Positions 25,399 through 34,035 of a DNA stretch of 64,000 nucleotides are shown here, in pieces. The DNA comes from Prosthecodimorpha staleyi (GTDB lineage Bacteria > Pseudomonadota > Alphaproteobacteria > Rhizobiales > Ancalomicrobiaceae). The position numbers were made by a program, and so were the translations under genes. The stretch lies in NCBI RefSeq assembly GCF_018729455.1, contig NZ_JAHHZF010000010.1, positions 223,563 through 287,562 on the forward strand, in the 5' to 3' direction. The notes under the pieces were generated by a model. That model saw only the letters and a list, made by a program, of their open reading frames with translations, was not told the DNA's origin and made no database searches. Numbering within the stretch: position 1 is the stretch's first letter; the number at the start of each line of letters is the position of its first letter.

Positions 25399-28300
25399 CT
25401 ATTCTTGCGCGGCACGCCAACCACTACGAAAGACAAGACCAGTCCGCCACCGCATCAACGCCGCCTCGCCGACATCGCATCGAACACTGACCAATTCGCG
25501 CAACATGTTGAATTCACGATCGTCGAGAAGAGCGACTTGCCAGCAGTCTTCGGAGAATTCTCCCAAGACGTTGTTCTTTTGAGTAATGCGCCAACGGGCA
25601 ACGATGGCCTCCAGGGCTCGGCCTTTGAACTGGGCATGACCGTAATCGTCGACCTCGATTTCCCGTTTCACGACGGTCCAGCCATCCTCGGCCCTGGAAG
25701 CCTGGGATTGGGTTATCGGGGTCAAGCCATCAAAGGAAACCGGTGCCGAACCAGCCGCCTGCTTCTCGAGCAAGAGGCGAACCTTTTCCAAAAGGCCGCG
25801 GGCCGTAGCGCCATTCTGGGCACGCAACCGGGCTTCCACGGCATCCCGTTCGGCTGCCGCCTGTGCTTGGCGGCGCTCCGCAAGCTGGGCAGCGTCGCGG
25901 GACGCGCGGGCACGGTCCTCCTCGGCCGCAATGGCCTCAGCATCCCGTGCGCGGATAGCGGAGGCTTCCGCGTCGATTGCCGAGGCTTCCACAAGGACCG
26001 GTGCCGCTGCATAGGGGAGTGCATCACGCCGCATCGCCGTCATGAGTTTGCGAACGGTTTCCGCCGTTCCCGTCACGGCTCCGCAACTGCGCTTCTGAAC
26101 GCCCACGAACATCGCTTCAGCGCCGAGCGACAAGCGACGCGCTGATCCTCCCGGCGGCAACCCCGGCCAAATGGCTCGCGACTCGCGGCCCAAGAGTTCG
26201 ATGGCCGCCCGGTTCTTGGCAGGATCCTGCAACTCTTCAACGCAAAGGATGGGGGTCTTGTCGGAAACGACCAATACCGACCAGCCGGTCGCCCGACCGG
26301 CCTCGATCGCGGCTTCGATCTCCATACCGCGCGTCGCAGCCGCGCGGACGGTTTCATCATACTCGTTGCCAGCCATATTCCGATGCAGCTTCAAGTCGCC
26401 CTTGTCGAGCGCCCGGCCGTAGAAGGCGAGGCTCTCGGGTGTATCGGCGCGCAGATCGGCACGCCGGAAGCCGACGAAGTCGGATGTCACCCGTCCGGTT
26501 CCGCACGCCGTCGGTGCCACCTCGACGTTCAATCCTGGTCGTGCGAGCAATCGGGCGAGCGCAAGCCTGTCCGCCGCTTCGACCTTAGCTGCGACGATGC
26601 AGGCGGTGGCGATGTTATCCTTGAAGCGAAAATCACCGTCGAGGGTTCGGGTGAGATTCGGCGCACGGCCGCTGGCGTCGAAGAGGATCAAGACTGCAGC
26701 CGGATCTCCTTCCACCACCTCCCGTGCCGTCGGTCCGAGGCCTAGTCTCTCCGAAAGGCTTGCAGGCGGTCGTGGCGGCTCAGGCGGACGCTGACGTTCG
26801 GCATAGGCCTTCGCGGCGAGATCATAATCGCTCTTCAACGGCTCCGTCTGAACCTGCGCCGCCAAGGCTTGATTGGCGGCGCGCAAGTCAGACGCAGATT
26901 TAAGTTTCAAGGCGTGGGCCAGCGATTCTTGGATCGGCAGAAGCCGTGCAGCAGCCTGCGTGGCGAAATTATTCGCCATGTATCGATCAATGAAGAAGAG
27001 GCCAAGTTGGGCTTCGGCTTCGGCTTGGCTGAGAATTCGCGCCTCCTCCCGCTGGCGCAATTCGCGCCGGTCCGAAACGTAGGCTTCGAAGCCTTGAAGT
27101 GACCGGACTGCCTCGTCGAGCTTGCGGCGCGCCTCGGTCAGCCGAAGCAGGTCACCGGCCTCGAGGGCGGATTGAAGCTGCAGGGCGACGCGGCTGAGGT
27201 CGGCGATGCCAGGGACGACTCCCCGATCCGCCAGATAGGCCTTCAGATCGGCGAGCAGGTCACGCGCCGCGACCATGCGCGGGTCGTCCGCGCGCAAGAC
27301 GACAGCCGGCGCGGGGGGCGGGGAGCCTTGGCCCGTGGTGGCCGAGGCTCCGCCATTCGACGTCGCGGCGCTGCTGCCAACGCCCGTCCCCGCGGCCATG
27401 GCATCCGGGACCGGAGCGAAAGCCTGGGTGCTGTTCAGGGCCGCGATGCCTGAGGTGCCTGGTCTCGTGCCTGCGGCGACTGCCAAATTTGGCGGTGTCG
27501 CGATCCGACACTCCGCATTCCACGAGTCGGTCTGCCGCTTCGTGCGCGTATCGAAAACGCCTTCGGAATAGATGAGCCGCCCGCGGGCATCGACCTTGGT
27601 GGTGCCGACCATGCTGAGCGTGGGGCGATTGCGCCGCACTCCGGTCCATTCGATCGCCCGTCGACGGGCATCGGCGGTGACGGACCTTGCCTCGTATTGA
27701 TCGGCCCGGTGATACTCCGTGCCAGACGCCATGCGATGGACGATCGACAGACGGCCTCCGGAAATCTGGATGGTCGTGAGTGCGATAGGGTCCGGGTCGG
27801 ACGATATCGTCGTCGGACTGCAATCGAGCGCAAGGTCTCCGGTTCCGGGGGACGCCGTGAAAGTCTGGTGCACGACGGTGGGCGCCACTGGAGGCATCGC
27901 GGCTGCGAGCCCGTCCGACGACGCCGTGCAGAGCGATGTCGATCCATCCGTGACCCGGCCGAGGTTCAGGTCGGTTACCGTTTCCGTGTAGAGAACGCGA
28001 CCACCGGCATCCAACGAGGTTCGGCCATCCATGCGGATGTTGGGCCGTGTGCGGAGAACGCCTGACCAGATCAAGGCTTTCTGCCGCGCGTCGGCGCTGC
28101 CCGGCGACGCGATATATTGATCCCCACGGTGGTACTCCGCACCGGAAGCGGCCCGGTGAACGATGGAAAGACGGCCGGCCGTCACGGCGATCGTGGTCGA
28201 GACGATCGGGTCGGAGTCCGATGAAGGCTCCGAGGGCCGACATCTGAGCGTGAAATCGATAGTCGATGCGACCGGAATGCTCGCGTGAAGATCGGACGCG

Positions 28301-28605
28301 ACCGACGGGTCCGGTGTCAGAACATTGCCACGGGCTCTCGCGCAGCGGCTGCGCGGGGCGACGAGCATGGGGTCATCGGGTGAAACACCGTTGCTGATGA
28401 TGCGCCGCAACGACATGCCTTGCCTGGCCATCTCCGCGTCGATGCAGGCAAGCTCCCGTTCGTCGAATTGCCTCCAGGCCACGACGTTTCGCGCGCCCTG
28501 CTGTTGCGCCATGGCACCAAACATCAACGCGAACGGATCCACCTGTTGGGCGAAAGTCGGCGCTGCGAGCAAGATGAAAACAAGGGAGATAGGAGCACGC
28601 AGCAT
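25399..28605 (-). CDS. Large exported protein with an internal duplication, unknown function
   Basis: The 1068-aa protein starts with a signal peptide (MLRAPISLVFILLAAPTFAQ, cleavage near 20). Two copies of a domain of about 110 residues follow 140 residues apart: GRLSIVHRAASGAEYHRGDQ and GRLSIVHRMASGTEYHRADQ (about 144 and 284), each with a WSGV/WTGV strand after it. Next are a Gly/Ala/Ser linker (about 385-440), helical segments, and a charged coiled coil (about 850-930, rich in Ala, Arg and Glu). I recognise no family. An ATG at 28620 is an alternative start. It is minus-strand cargo inside the prophage. A GCGGTTC/GAACCGC hairpin overlaps its end at 25376-25399. Confidence 0.8.
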   Translation of the reverse strand: MLRAPISLVFILLAAPTFAQQVDPFALMFGAMAQQQGARNVVAWRQFDERELACIDAEMARQGMSLRRIISNGVSPDDPMLVAPRSRCARARGNVLTPDPSVASDLHASIPVASTIDFTLRCRPSEPSSDSDPIVSTTIAVTAGRLSIVHRAASGAEYHRGDQYIASPGSADARQKALIWSGVLRTRPNIRMDGRTSLDAGGRVLYTETVTDLNLGRVTDGSTSLCTASSDGLAAAMPPVAPTVVHQTFTASPGTGDLALDCSPTTISSDPDPIALTTIQISGGRLSIVHRMASGTEYHRADQYEARSVTADARRRAIEWTGVRRNRPTLSMVGTTKVDARGRLIYSEGVFDTRTKRQTDSWNAECRIATPPNLAVAAGTRPGTSGIAALNSTQAFAPVPDAMAAGTGVGSSAATSNGGASATTGQGSPPPAPAVVLRADDPRMVAARDLLADLKAYLADRGVVPGIADLSRVALQLQSALEAGDLLRLTEARRKLDEAVRSLQGFEAYVSDRRELRQREEARILSQAEAEAQLGLFFIDRYMANNFATQAAARLLPIQESLAHALKLKSASDLRAANQALAAQVQTEPLKSDYDLAAKAYAERQRPPEPPRPPASLSERLGLGPTAREVVEGDPAAVLILFDASGRAPNLTRTLDGDFRFKDNIATACIVAAKVEAADRLALARLLARPGLNVEVAPTACGTGRVTSDFVGFRRADLRADTPESLAFYGRALDKGDLKLHRNMAGNEYDETVRAAATRGMEIEAAIEAGRATGWSVLVVSDKTPILCVEELQDPAKNRAAIELLGRESRAIWPGLPPGGSARRLSLGAEAMFVGVQKRSCGAVTGTAETVRKLMTAMRRDALPYAAAPVLVEASAIDAEASAIRARDAEAIAAEEDRARASRDAAQLAERRQAQAAAERDAVEARLRAQNGATARGLLEKVRLLLEKQAAGSAPVSFDGLTPITQSQASRAEDGWTVVKREIEVDDYGHAQFKGRALEAIVARWRITQKNNVLGEFSEDCWQVALLDDREFNMLRELVSVRCDVGEAALMRWRTGLVFRSGWRAAQE

Positions 28606-28967
28606 ACAATTTCCACGCATTCTTGCTGACCACACGGCCGTCTTAAGGGAGGAGGGGACCTCCTGTCAGACGACCTTCAGCAAGCTAGACCTGTGCCTGC
28701 GGGCTGGCAATGCTCGCGGGTAGCAATAACGGAGTGCGCATCCGGCGAGTACCACGGTCCCCGTCGTTGACGGTGGGGAGCGTCAGGCAACGACGTGTTG
28801 GTCCGGCTTCGGCTTCCAGTTCCAGGGCGGCAGGGCATTGATCGCCCCCGCGGAAAATCCGGAGACCCCAATCCTAATCATCTGCACCAAATTGCATCGG
28901 CACATCGAGCGCAACCATCAAGACTTGAAGCAGGGAGTCGATCACTAAGAGAGTCGAGGGTGGCTCC
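28606..28967. other. Non-coding stretch upstream of the exported-protein gene
   Basis: This stretch should hold the promoter of the 1068-aa gene on the minus strand. GGAGG-GGA-CCTCC at about 28650-28662 can form a short hairpin. A possible transposase tail lies at 28783-28860. No intact gene is seen. Confidence 0.4.
28783..28860 (-). pseudogene. Possible IS66-family transposase C-terminal remnant
   Basis: On the minus strand a short frame reads AINALPPWNWKP followed by KPDQHVVA and a stop. The PWNW pattern close to the stop resembles the end of IS66 TnpC proteins. Only about 25 codons remain, so the assignment is weak. If correct, it marks the right border of the cargo block that begins with the IS3 remnant. 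Confidence 0.3.
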
Positions 28968-29234
28968 TGTCACCAACCCCCCGTTTGTCACCAACCTCCA
29001 AACGAGGTTGGTGACAAAATTTCCTCATTAAATTCAACGCTGTCACCAACGTCACCATTGTCACCAACCTCTTTCAAACATGCATGAAGGAGGCGGTGTC
29101 CGGCTTTGGGGTTTCACACCCCTATAGGAATATGTTTGGTGAGGTTGGTGACAGCCGAGGTTGGTGACTATCGGACCAACCATTTGACGTAGAACGGAAT
29201 TTCCTGTCACTAACCTCCCACGGGGTTGGTGACA
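28968..29234. repeat. Array of about ten TGTCACCAACCTC repeats in both orientations
   Basis: Copies of the 13-mer lie on the plus strand at 28968-28980, 28986-28998, 29041-29051, 29059-29071 and 29205-29217, with a half copy at 29051-29057. Reverse copies lie at 29004-29016, 29141-29153, 29157-29169 and 29222-29234. Four copies are perfect and the others differ by one to three bases. The pair at 28984-29018 is a perfect 15-bp inverted repeat with a 5-base loop. The pair at 29202-29237 has 14-bp arms with one mismatch. The array sits just upstream of the RuvC-like gene. An origin, partition or repressor site is possible. Confidence 0.85.
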
Positions 29235-29370
29235 GGAGAGGCGCGGGTCTGTGTCTTTTCGATCCGGCCGGCCTTGCCGCTTCTGATTTTGGCTTCCGGA
29301 CATCGGGGCGCTGAAGCTATTCTCGCGACGACCAAAGCCGAAGGCCCACGCAGTCCCGTGAGCCTTCCCC

Positions 29371-29901
29371 ATGCAGAAATCCCTGATCTCGGCGACCGAC
29401 CCGACGGCTCAATCCCGCCGGCTGTCGAACGACCATCACGCCTTCCTCGCCCTCGACCTTGGCAGCGCGACCGGCTGGGCCTTGCGCTCGCCGGACGGGC
29501 ACATATCCAGTGGGACGGTCTCGTTCCGCCCAAGTCGCTACGACGGCGGCGGCATGCGCTACCTGCGCTTCCGGTCTTGGCTCGACCAGATCGAAGCCCA
29601 AGCGCGTGGGATCTCGGCGGTCTATTTTGAAGAGGTCCGCCGCCATGTCGGTACCGACGCCGCTCACATCTACGGCGGCTTCCTCGCAACCCTGACCGCC
29701 TGGTGTGAGACGCATTCGATCGCCTACCAGGGTGTTCCGGTCGGGACGATCAAGCGGCATATCACCGGCAAGGGCAATGCCAACAAGGCCGCCGTCACCG
29801 CGGCGGTGCGCGCCCATGGCTTCGTCCCGGCCGACGACAACGAAGCAGACGCCATCGCCATTCTGATCTGGGCGACCGAGACCGATGGAGGTGTGCGATG
29901 A
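29371..29901 (+). CDS. RuvC-like phage Holliday-junction resolvase
   Basis: The 176-aa protein has an RNase H-like core: FLALDLGSATGWA with D29, VYFEEVRRHVGTDAAHIYGG with E87/E88, TIKRHITGKGNANKA, and DDNEADAIAIL with D160. These acidic residues match the catalytic set of RuvC-type nucleases, which cut four-way junctions during recombination or before packaging. It is a little longer than some RuvC proteins owing to an N-terminal tail of about 20 residues. Its stop overlaps the next start (ATGA). Confidence 0.88.
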   Translation: MQKSLISATDPTAQSRRLSNDHHAFLALDLGSATGWALRSPDGHISSGTVSFRPSRYDGGGMRYLRFRSWLDQIEAQARGISAVYFEEVRRHVGTDAAHIYGGFLATLTAWCETHSIAYQGVPVGTIKRHITGKGNANKAAVTAAVRAHGFVPADDNEADAIAILIWATETDGGVR

Positions 29902-30116
29902 GCCGCCCCCTCCCAGGCGCTCCGCGTGAGCCGAGCTGTGTGCTCGGGCGGATGATCCCGACCTCGATTGCCCCGGACGCCGTGAAGGCGGCGGGCTGGC
30001 GGGATCACGGCCTTCTTGTCGTCGCTCTCAACGACCCCCGTCTTGGCTGGGCCGACCGTGAACTGATCCGCACCATCGGCGAAAAGCTCTACGGCACTCG
30101 GGAGGGAAGGCGATGA
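29898..30116 (+). CDS. Small phage protein between resolvase and DUF6456 genes
   Basis: The 72-aa protein contains DPRLGWADRELIRTIGEKLY near its end. No family is recognised. ATGA overlaps on both sides fix it as a real operon member between the resolvase and the DUF6456 gene. Confidence 0.7.
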   Translation: MSRPLPGAPREPSCVLGRMIPTSIAPDAVKAAGWRDHGLLVVALNDPRLGWADRELIRTIGEKLYGTREGRR

Positions 30117-30667
30117 GCACGGGACGCAAGCGGAAGGCCCGTGCCACCATTGACCGGCCCGCCAAGCCGTCGGCGCGTCTCGTGACCCACCAAGTTGTCG
30201 AGGCCGATCCCGATGGCGTTCGCGTCGTCCACCACCGCGTTGTCGACACGCTGGGCCGGATGTTCGCTGCCGGCACGATCGACGGCGACATGCTGAGCGC
30301 CGCCCGCGACTTTGAAGCGGCCTTCACGCTCGCGAGTTTCGATCGCATGCCGTCGGCGTCGCTTGTGCTGGTTCACGCGCCCGGCACCCACATGGGCACG
30401 ATGAGCGATCGGCAGATTGGCGCCCGCGAGAGCGTGTTCCGGGCGCTTGACACGCTGGGCGGCATGGGCTCGCCGGCCGGCTCCTGCGTCTGGCACGTGG
30501 TCGGCCTGCAGTCGTCGCTTCGGGAATGGTCGATGCGCCAGGGCTGGGGTGGCCGGGCCGTTCGCCATGAAGCGGCCCAGGGCATCCTGGTCGCCGCGCT
30601 TGGGGTGTTGGCGAGCCGGTCGCGTGGCAACAGCCGAATGAGCGCTGCGATGGAGAGGAATAGATAG
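30113..30667 (+). CDS. DUF6456 phage protein, probable late regulator
   Basis: The 184-aa protein has a basic N terminus (GRKRKARATIDRPAKPSARL), then MLSAARDFEAAFTLASFDRM and, near the end, LQSSLREWSMRQGWGGRAVR with a following helix (AAQGILVAALGVLA). The end resembles an HTH segment, and the whole matches DUF6456, a phage-associated family in alphaproteobacteria. A role in switching on late genes would fit its position but is inference. Confidence 0.78.
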   Translation: MSTGRKRKARATIDRPAKPSARLVTHQVVEADPDGVRVVHHRVVDTLGRMFAAGTIDGDMLSAARDFEAAFTLASFDRMPSASLVLVHAPGTHMGTMSDRQIGARESVFRALDTLGGMGSPAGSCVWHVVGLQSSLREWSMRQGWGGRAVRHEAAQGILVAALGVLASRSRGNSRMSAAMERNR

Positions 30668-30731
30668 CTAATACAATGTCTTGACGGAAAACGACAAGGG
30701 CACTTCAGCTTCCGTCTTGCAGCCTGTCCGA

Positions 30732-30770
30732 CGTAACTCTAGGATTCTCCCATGGTCCGGAAGTGGGTCT
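30732..30770 (+). repeat. 39-bp direct repeat, copy 1
   Basis: CGTAACTCTAG begins this copy and AAGTGGGTCT ends it. The second copy at 31489-31527 is the same length with only a few changes, including ATGGTC in both. The two copies bracket the GpZ-like gene. Confidence 0.75.
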
Positions 30771-30811
30771 CGACCCCTCCGGAACATCCTCTTCAAACCC
30801 ATGAGCATCCG

Positions 30812-31417
30812 ATGTCCGGCACAATCGTCGTCACATATGACGGGCGTGGCATCGCCAGTATGCTGTCGGCAGCGATGCTGCTCGCCGCACCAGGCCGGCT
30901 GGAACGCGCCCTGCACGAAGGCGTGCGCGCCGCCGGCGACAAGACCAGGACCGTGGTTCGCAAGAGCCTGCACCAGCAGATGGGGACGAAGCGCTACGGG
31001 ACGGTCGTCGCCGCGACCCGTTCGTTCATCCCCGGCCCAATGACCTACGTGATCGAGGGCAGCGGCAAGGGCCTGCCGATCGTCGAGTTCCCGGTCCGCG
31101 GCAGTCGGACGAAAGGTCGGACCTGGCGCCAGCAGCCTCGCGACGGTGCTGGCCGGTTCGGGCCGTTGCCGCCGTCCGACATCGGCTTCGTCACCGCCAG
31201 GTCTTGGCGGGTGGCGCACAATTTCAAGCGCTCGTTCGTGGCAGCCGACGGCACGTACAAAGCCCGCCTGCCAAGCTCACCGCGGACGCGAAAGCTGTTC
31301 GGGCCGTCGGTCGCCAAGGAGATCGTGAAGGGCGCGACCTGCACCGCGTTCGAAGCGACGGCTCTGCGGGAGATGGAAGCGAATCTGGCCAAGCGACTTG
31401 CACGGATTGTTCCATAA
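30812..31417 (+). CDS. GpZ-like minor tail protein
   Basis: The 201-aa protein contains LERALHEGVRAAGDKTRTVV (about 29-48) and FVTARSWRVAHNFKRSFVAA (about 128-147), and ends in a helix, a layout resembling prophage minor tail protein Z or HK97 gp10. Tail-completion proteins of this type join tail to head. The ATG at 30812 is preferred; an ATG 20 codons upstream lies inside the direct repeat. Its position outside the late operon, between early genes and a methyltransferase, is odd. Confidence 0.65.
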   Translation: MSGTIVVTYDGRGIASMLSAAMLLAAPGRLERALHEGVRAAGDKTRTVVRKSLHQQMGTKRYGTVVAATRSFIPGPMTYVIEGSGKGLPIVEFPVRGSRTKGRTWRQQPRDGAGRFGPLPPSDIGFVTARSWRVAHNFKRSFVAADGTYKARLPSSPRTRKLFGPSVAKEIVKGATCTAFEATALREMEANLAKRLARIVP

Positions 31418-31809
31418 AAGCACGTCAGAACAGTCGCTTATGGATAATCGACAACGCCCGTTCCGTTTCTGTATTGCGTGGTTTCCTGCGTAACTCTAGA
31501 TTCTCGCCATGGTCGGAAAGTGGGTCTGAAGACGCCACGACGGCCCGAGAATCCCCAGCCTCAACACCTTCGAACTCGCTCTTCGGGGCGGGTTCCATTT
31601 TGTCCGCGCCATCGAGGTGATCCCCGAGTCCATCGCCCCGCGGGTATCCCGCGCTGACGCCACGATAGTCATGGTCCCGTAGCTGCAGAGCGCGGGTGCA
31701 GCTTCTGGGAGGCCTTGGGTCCTTACGGCACCCCCTTGCCCGCGGGTGCGCGCGCAGCCCGAGAATCCGCTAGCGGCTCTTGTGGGTTTGGGTTGGAAAC
31801 GGTTGGAAA
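31418..31809. other. 392-bp stretch with repeat copy 2 and a broken reading frame
   Basis: After the second 39-bp repeat, the frame from its ATG hits a stop after six codons. A second frame at about 31530-31682 then reads like protein (FELALRGGFHFVRAIEVIPE) but has no start codon. This looks like the decayed copy of a gene that began within the repeat. A perfect 10-bp tandem repeat GGTTGGAAAC occupies 31791-31810 and overlaps the stop of the minus-strand gene. Confidence 0.5.
31489..31527 (+). repeat. 39-bp direct repeat, copy 2
   Basis: This is the partner of 30732-30770. It differs by single-base insertions and deletions, and here the frame from ATGGTC meets TGA at once, unlike copy 1. Confidence 0.75.
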
Positions 31810-32481
31810 CTAATCCTTCTCGGGGCCGTCTAGTGGCTGACCTTCGATCCGCGCCGCCAAAAATAAGGCGAATTCAACACGCCGCAGCGGTCCAACGTCT
31901 TCGCCCGCCAGGGCGGCAAGCCTCCCAATTTCCGAAGGGTGTCCGTCAAGCCAAGCATGGATCGCGCGTGAGTAAGATAAATATGCCGCAGGGCTATTGT
32001 GACTCTGCCCAGAGGCCGAATATCCAAATCGAGTCGCAATGATCTTGTCCCAAATTGGGCAGAGGTCTGGGTTTGCGAAATGCAGTAACTTGCTTGTTCC
32101 CACGACAGAGCGGTTCACAGAAAGGAGTGTACCGCGTTCGCCAGCGTGAGTCAGAATTCGAAAGATTTCCTCTTTTGAACGCGCGCAAATTCGTAAACTT
32201 GTCACAAGCTGCCCGAGTTCTCTTGCAGATTGCTCCCAATCCTGTCTCAGCTTCAGAACGGTCGGCATCCATCCATATGACGCGTACATCATCGCGAGAA
32301 TGGCGTGTGGGTCCAGCCAGTCAGTTCTTGAGCCTAGCATAACAAGAGATTTGTACCCTAGCCGGTAGCCCCTGGGGTCAAGCTCATCCGTGGGGAGCGG
32401 ATGCTTTAGCACAGCGGATACGGCATCAGAAATGATGTTCATTGAATCGTCAAATCGCTGCAGGTGGTTGTGTGAGCTCAT
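31810..32481 (-). CDS. Unknown divergent accessory gene
   Basis: The 223-aa protein runs opposite to the prophage and starts 33 bp from the methyltransferase gene. It contains LGQLVTSLRICARSKEEIFR, then VVGTSKLLHFANPDLCPIWD (about 125-144), then AAYLSYSRAIHAWLDGHPSE. The middle block resembles a segment seen in small helical proteins where a helix precedes an invariant IWD, but I cannot name the family. The G+C content is lower than in the flanking phage genes. The open frame extends further upstream antisense to the methyltransferase, but that part is a shadow. A phage-exclusion or conversion role is possible but unproven. Confidence 0.7.
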   Translation of the reverse strand: MSSHNHLQRFDDSMNIISDAVSAVLKHPLPTDELDPRGYRLGYKSLVMLGSRTDWLDPHAILAMMYASYGWMPTVLKLRQDWEQSARELGQLVTSLRICARSKEEIFRILTHAGERGTLLSVNRSVVGTSKLLHFANPDLCPIWDKIIATRFGYSASGQSHNSPAAYLSYSRAIHAWLDGHPSEIGRLAALAGEDVGPLRRVEFALFLAARIEGQPLDGPEKD

Positions 32482-32514
32482 CGGTGGTGGTGTCTCTGTT
32501 GCGGAGGTACTCGC

Positions 32515-33774
32515 ATGCTGCAGGTGAACTACCGGCATGTCGATGGCCTCTTTCCGTATGCCCGCAACGCCCGCACCCATTCCGACGAGCAGGTTGCCCA
32601 GATCGCCGCCTCCATCCGTGAGTTCGGCTGGACCAACCCGATCCTGATCGACGACGATGGGGGTATCATCGCCGGCCACGGCCGGCTTCTGGCGGCGCGC
32701 AAGCTCGGCATGGTCGAGGTGCCGACCATCACGCTCGCCGGACTGTCCGAGACGCAGAAGCGCGCGCTGGTCATCGCCGACAACAAGCTGGCACTCAATG
32801 CCGGCTGGGATGACGAACTGCTTGCGGTCGAACTCCAGGCGCTCATCGACGAGGGTTATGAGGCCGCCATCACGGGCTTCTCCGACGCCGAGATTGAGCG
32901 GCTGATTGCGTCGGCCGCCGCGACAGCCTCCGGCCTCGTCGATGAGGACGAGATTCCCGAAGCGCCGCCGCATCCGACCACCGTGCCGGGCGACCTCTGG
33001 GTTCTTGGACGCCATCGCCTGATCTGCGGCGACGCCACCCAGGCCGACGCCGTCGCTCGCCTTCTCGGTGCAGTCAGGCCGCATCTGATGGTCACGGACC
33101 CGCCCTATGGCGTCGACTACGATCCGGAATGGCGGGAACGTGCCGGGGTCAACACGTCGACCGCCGCCAAGGGCAAGGTGCTCAACGACGATCGGGCGGA
33201 TTGGCGGGAAGCCTGGGCGCTCTTCCCCGGAGACGTGGCCTATGTCTGGCACGCTGGCCTGTTTGCCGGAACTGCCGGCGAGAGCCTGATCGCGTCCGGG
33301 TTCAAGTTGCGATCACAGATCATCTGGGACAAGGGGCAACTCGTCCTCAGCCGAGGCGACTATCACTGGCAGCACGAACCCTGCTGGTACGCCGTGCGCG
33401 GCAAGGGACACTGGTCCGGAGATCGCAAGCAGACGACCGTCTGGGCGATTGCGAAGCCGCAAAAGTCCGAGACCGGCCATGGCACGCAGAAGCCGGTGGA
33501 ATGCATGCGTCGCCCCATAGAGAACAATTCGTCGCCGGGGCAAGCCGTCTATGAGCCGTTCTCGGGCTCGGGCACGACCATCATCGCCGGCGAGCAATCC
33601 GGGCGTTCGGTCTATGCGGTCGAACTCAATCCCGCTTACGTTGATATTGCGGTCGAGCGCTGGCAGGCGTTCACGGGCTCGACCGCCACCCTCGAAGGAA
33701 CTGATCGATCCTTCGCGAAGGTCAAGGCGGACCGATCGGCCGGCACCATCGACGCGCGGAAGGACGCTGCATGA
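32515..33774 (+). CDS. ParB-like domain fused to a DNA methyltransferase
   Basis: The 419-aa protein has a ParB/sulfiredoxin-like N-terminal domain (about 1-95, with EFGWTNPILIDDDGGIIAGH and GRLLAARKLGMVEVPTI) and a DNA methyltransferase. VTDPPYGVDYD (about 193-203) precedes FSGSGTTIIAGEQSGR (about 349-364), the order of beta-class enzymes. Such fusions are frequent in prophages and probably protect phage DNA from restriction. The sequence target is not predictable. The tail is basic and lacks a known domain. Confidence 0.9.
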   Translation: MLQVNYRHVDGLFPYARNARTHSDEQVAQIAASIREFGWTNPILIDDDGGIIAGHGRLLAARKLGMVEVPTITLAGLSETQKRALVIADNKLALNAGWDDELLAVELQALIDEGYEAAITGFSDAEIERLIASAAATASGLVDEDEIPEAPPHPTTVPGDLWVLGRHRLICGDATQADAVARLLGAVRPHLMVTDPPYGVDYDPEWRERAGVNTSTAAKGKVLNDDRADWREAWALFPGDVAYVWHAGLFAGTAGESLIASGFKLRSQIIWDKGQLVLSRGDYHWQHEPCWYAVRGKGHWSGDRKQTTVWAIAKPQKSETGHGTQKPVECMRRPIENNSSPGQAVYEPFSGSGTTIIAGEQSGRSVYAVELNPAYVDIAVERWQAFTGSTATLEGTDRSFAKVKADRSAGTIDARKDAA

Positions 33775-33983
33775 GGCAGTCGCGCAGCCTGTCGCTGGTG
33801 GAAGCCGGCGCCAATGTGTTGGTCGGTTTTGGAATCGCGGTTCTCACCCAGATGGTGGTCTTCCCTATGTTCGGGCTGAAGGCAGCCCTCTCGGATCACC
33901 TCACGATCGGCCTCGTCTTCACGGTCGTGTCGCTGGCGAGGGGCTATCTGCTGCGACGGCTGTTCGACCGGCTTGCAGAATGA
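33771..33983 (+). CDS. DUF7220-like small membrane protein
   Basis: The 70-aa protein has two membrane segments (about 13-32, NVLVGFGIAVLTQMVVFPMF, and 43-60) and ends in RGYLLRRLFDRLAE. It matches a small phage membrane family (DUF7220) that follows ParB-methyltransferase genes. The ATGA overlap with the methyltransferase shows coupling. The function is unknown. Confidence 0.75.
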   Translation: MRQSRSLSLVEAGANVLVGFGIAVLTQMVVFPMFGLKAALSDHLTIGLVFTVVSLARGYLLRRLFDRLAE

Positions 33984-34035
33984 CGATGCCCGCCACGGGG
34001 ACGTGAGCCGAAGGCGGGCTCCTGGTCGGTCACCG

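Noticed and set aside
26383..26745. Plus-strand frames within the exported-protein gene
   Set aside because: No ribosome binding site or family; the minus strand has a signal peptide and duplicated domain.
28968..29234. Repeat array considered as CRISPR
   Set aside because: The repeats are only 13 bp, occur in both orientations and have irregular gaps; no cas genes were seen.
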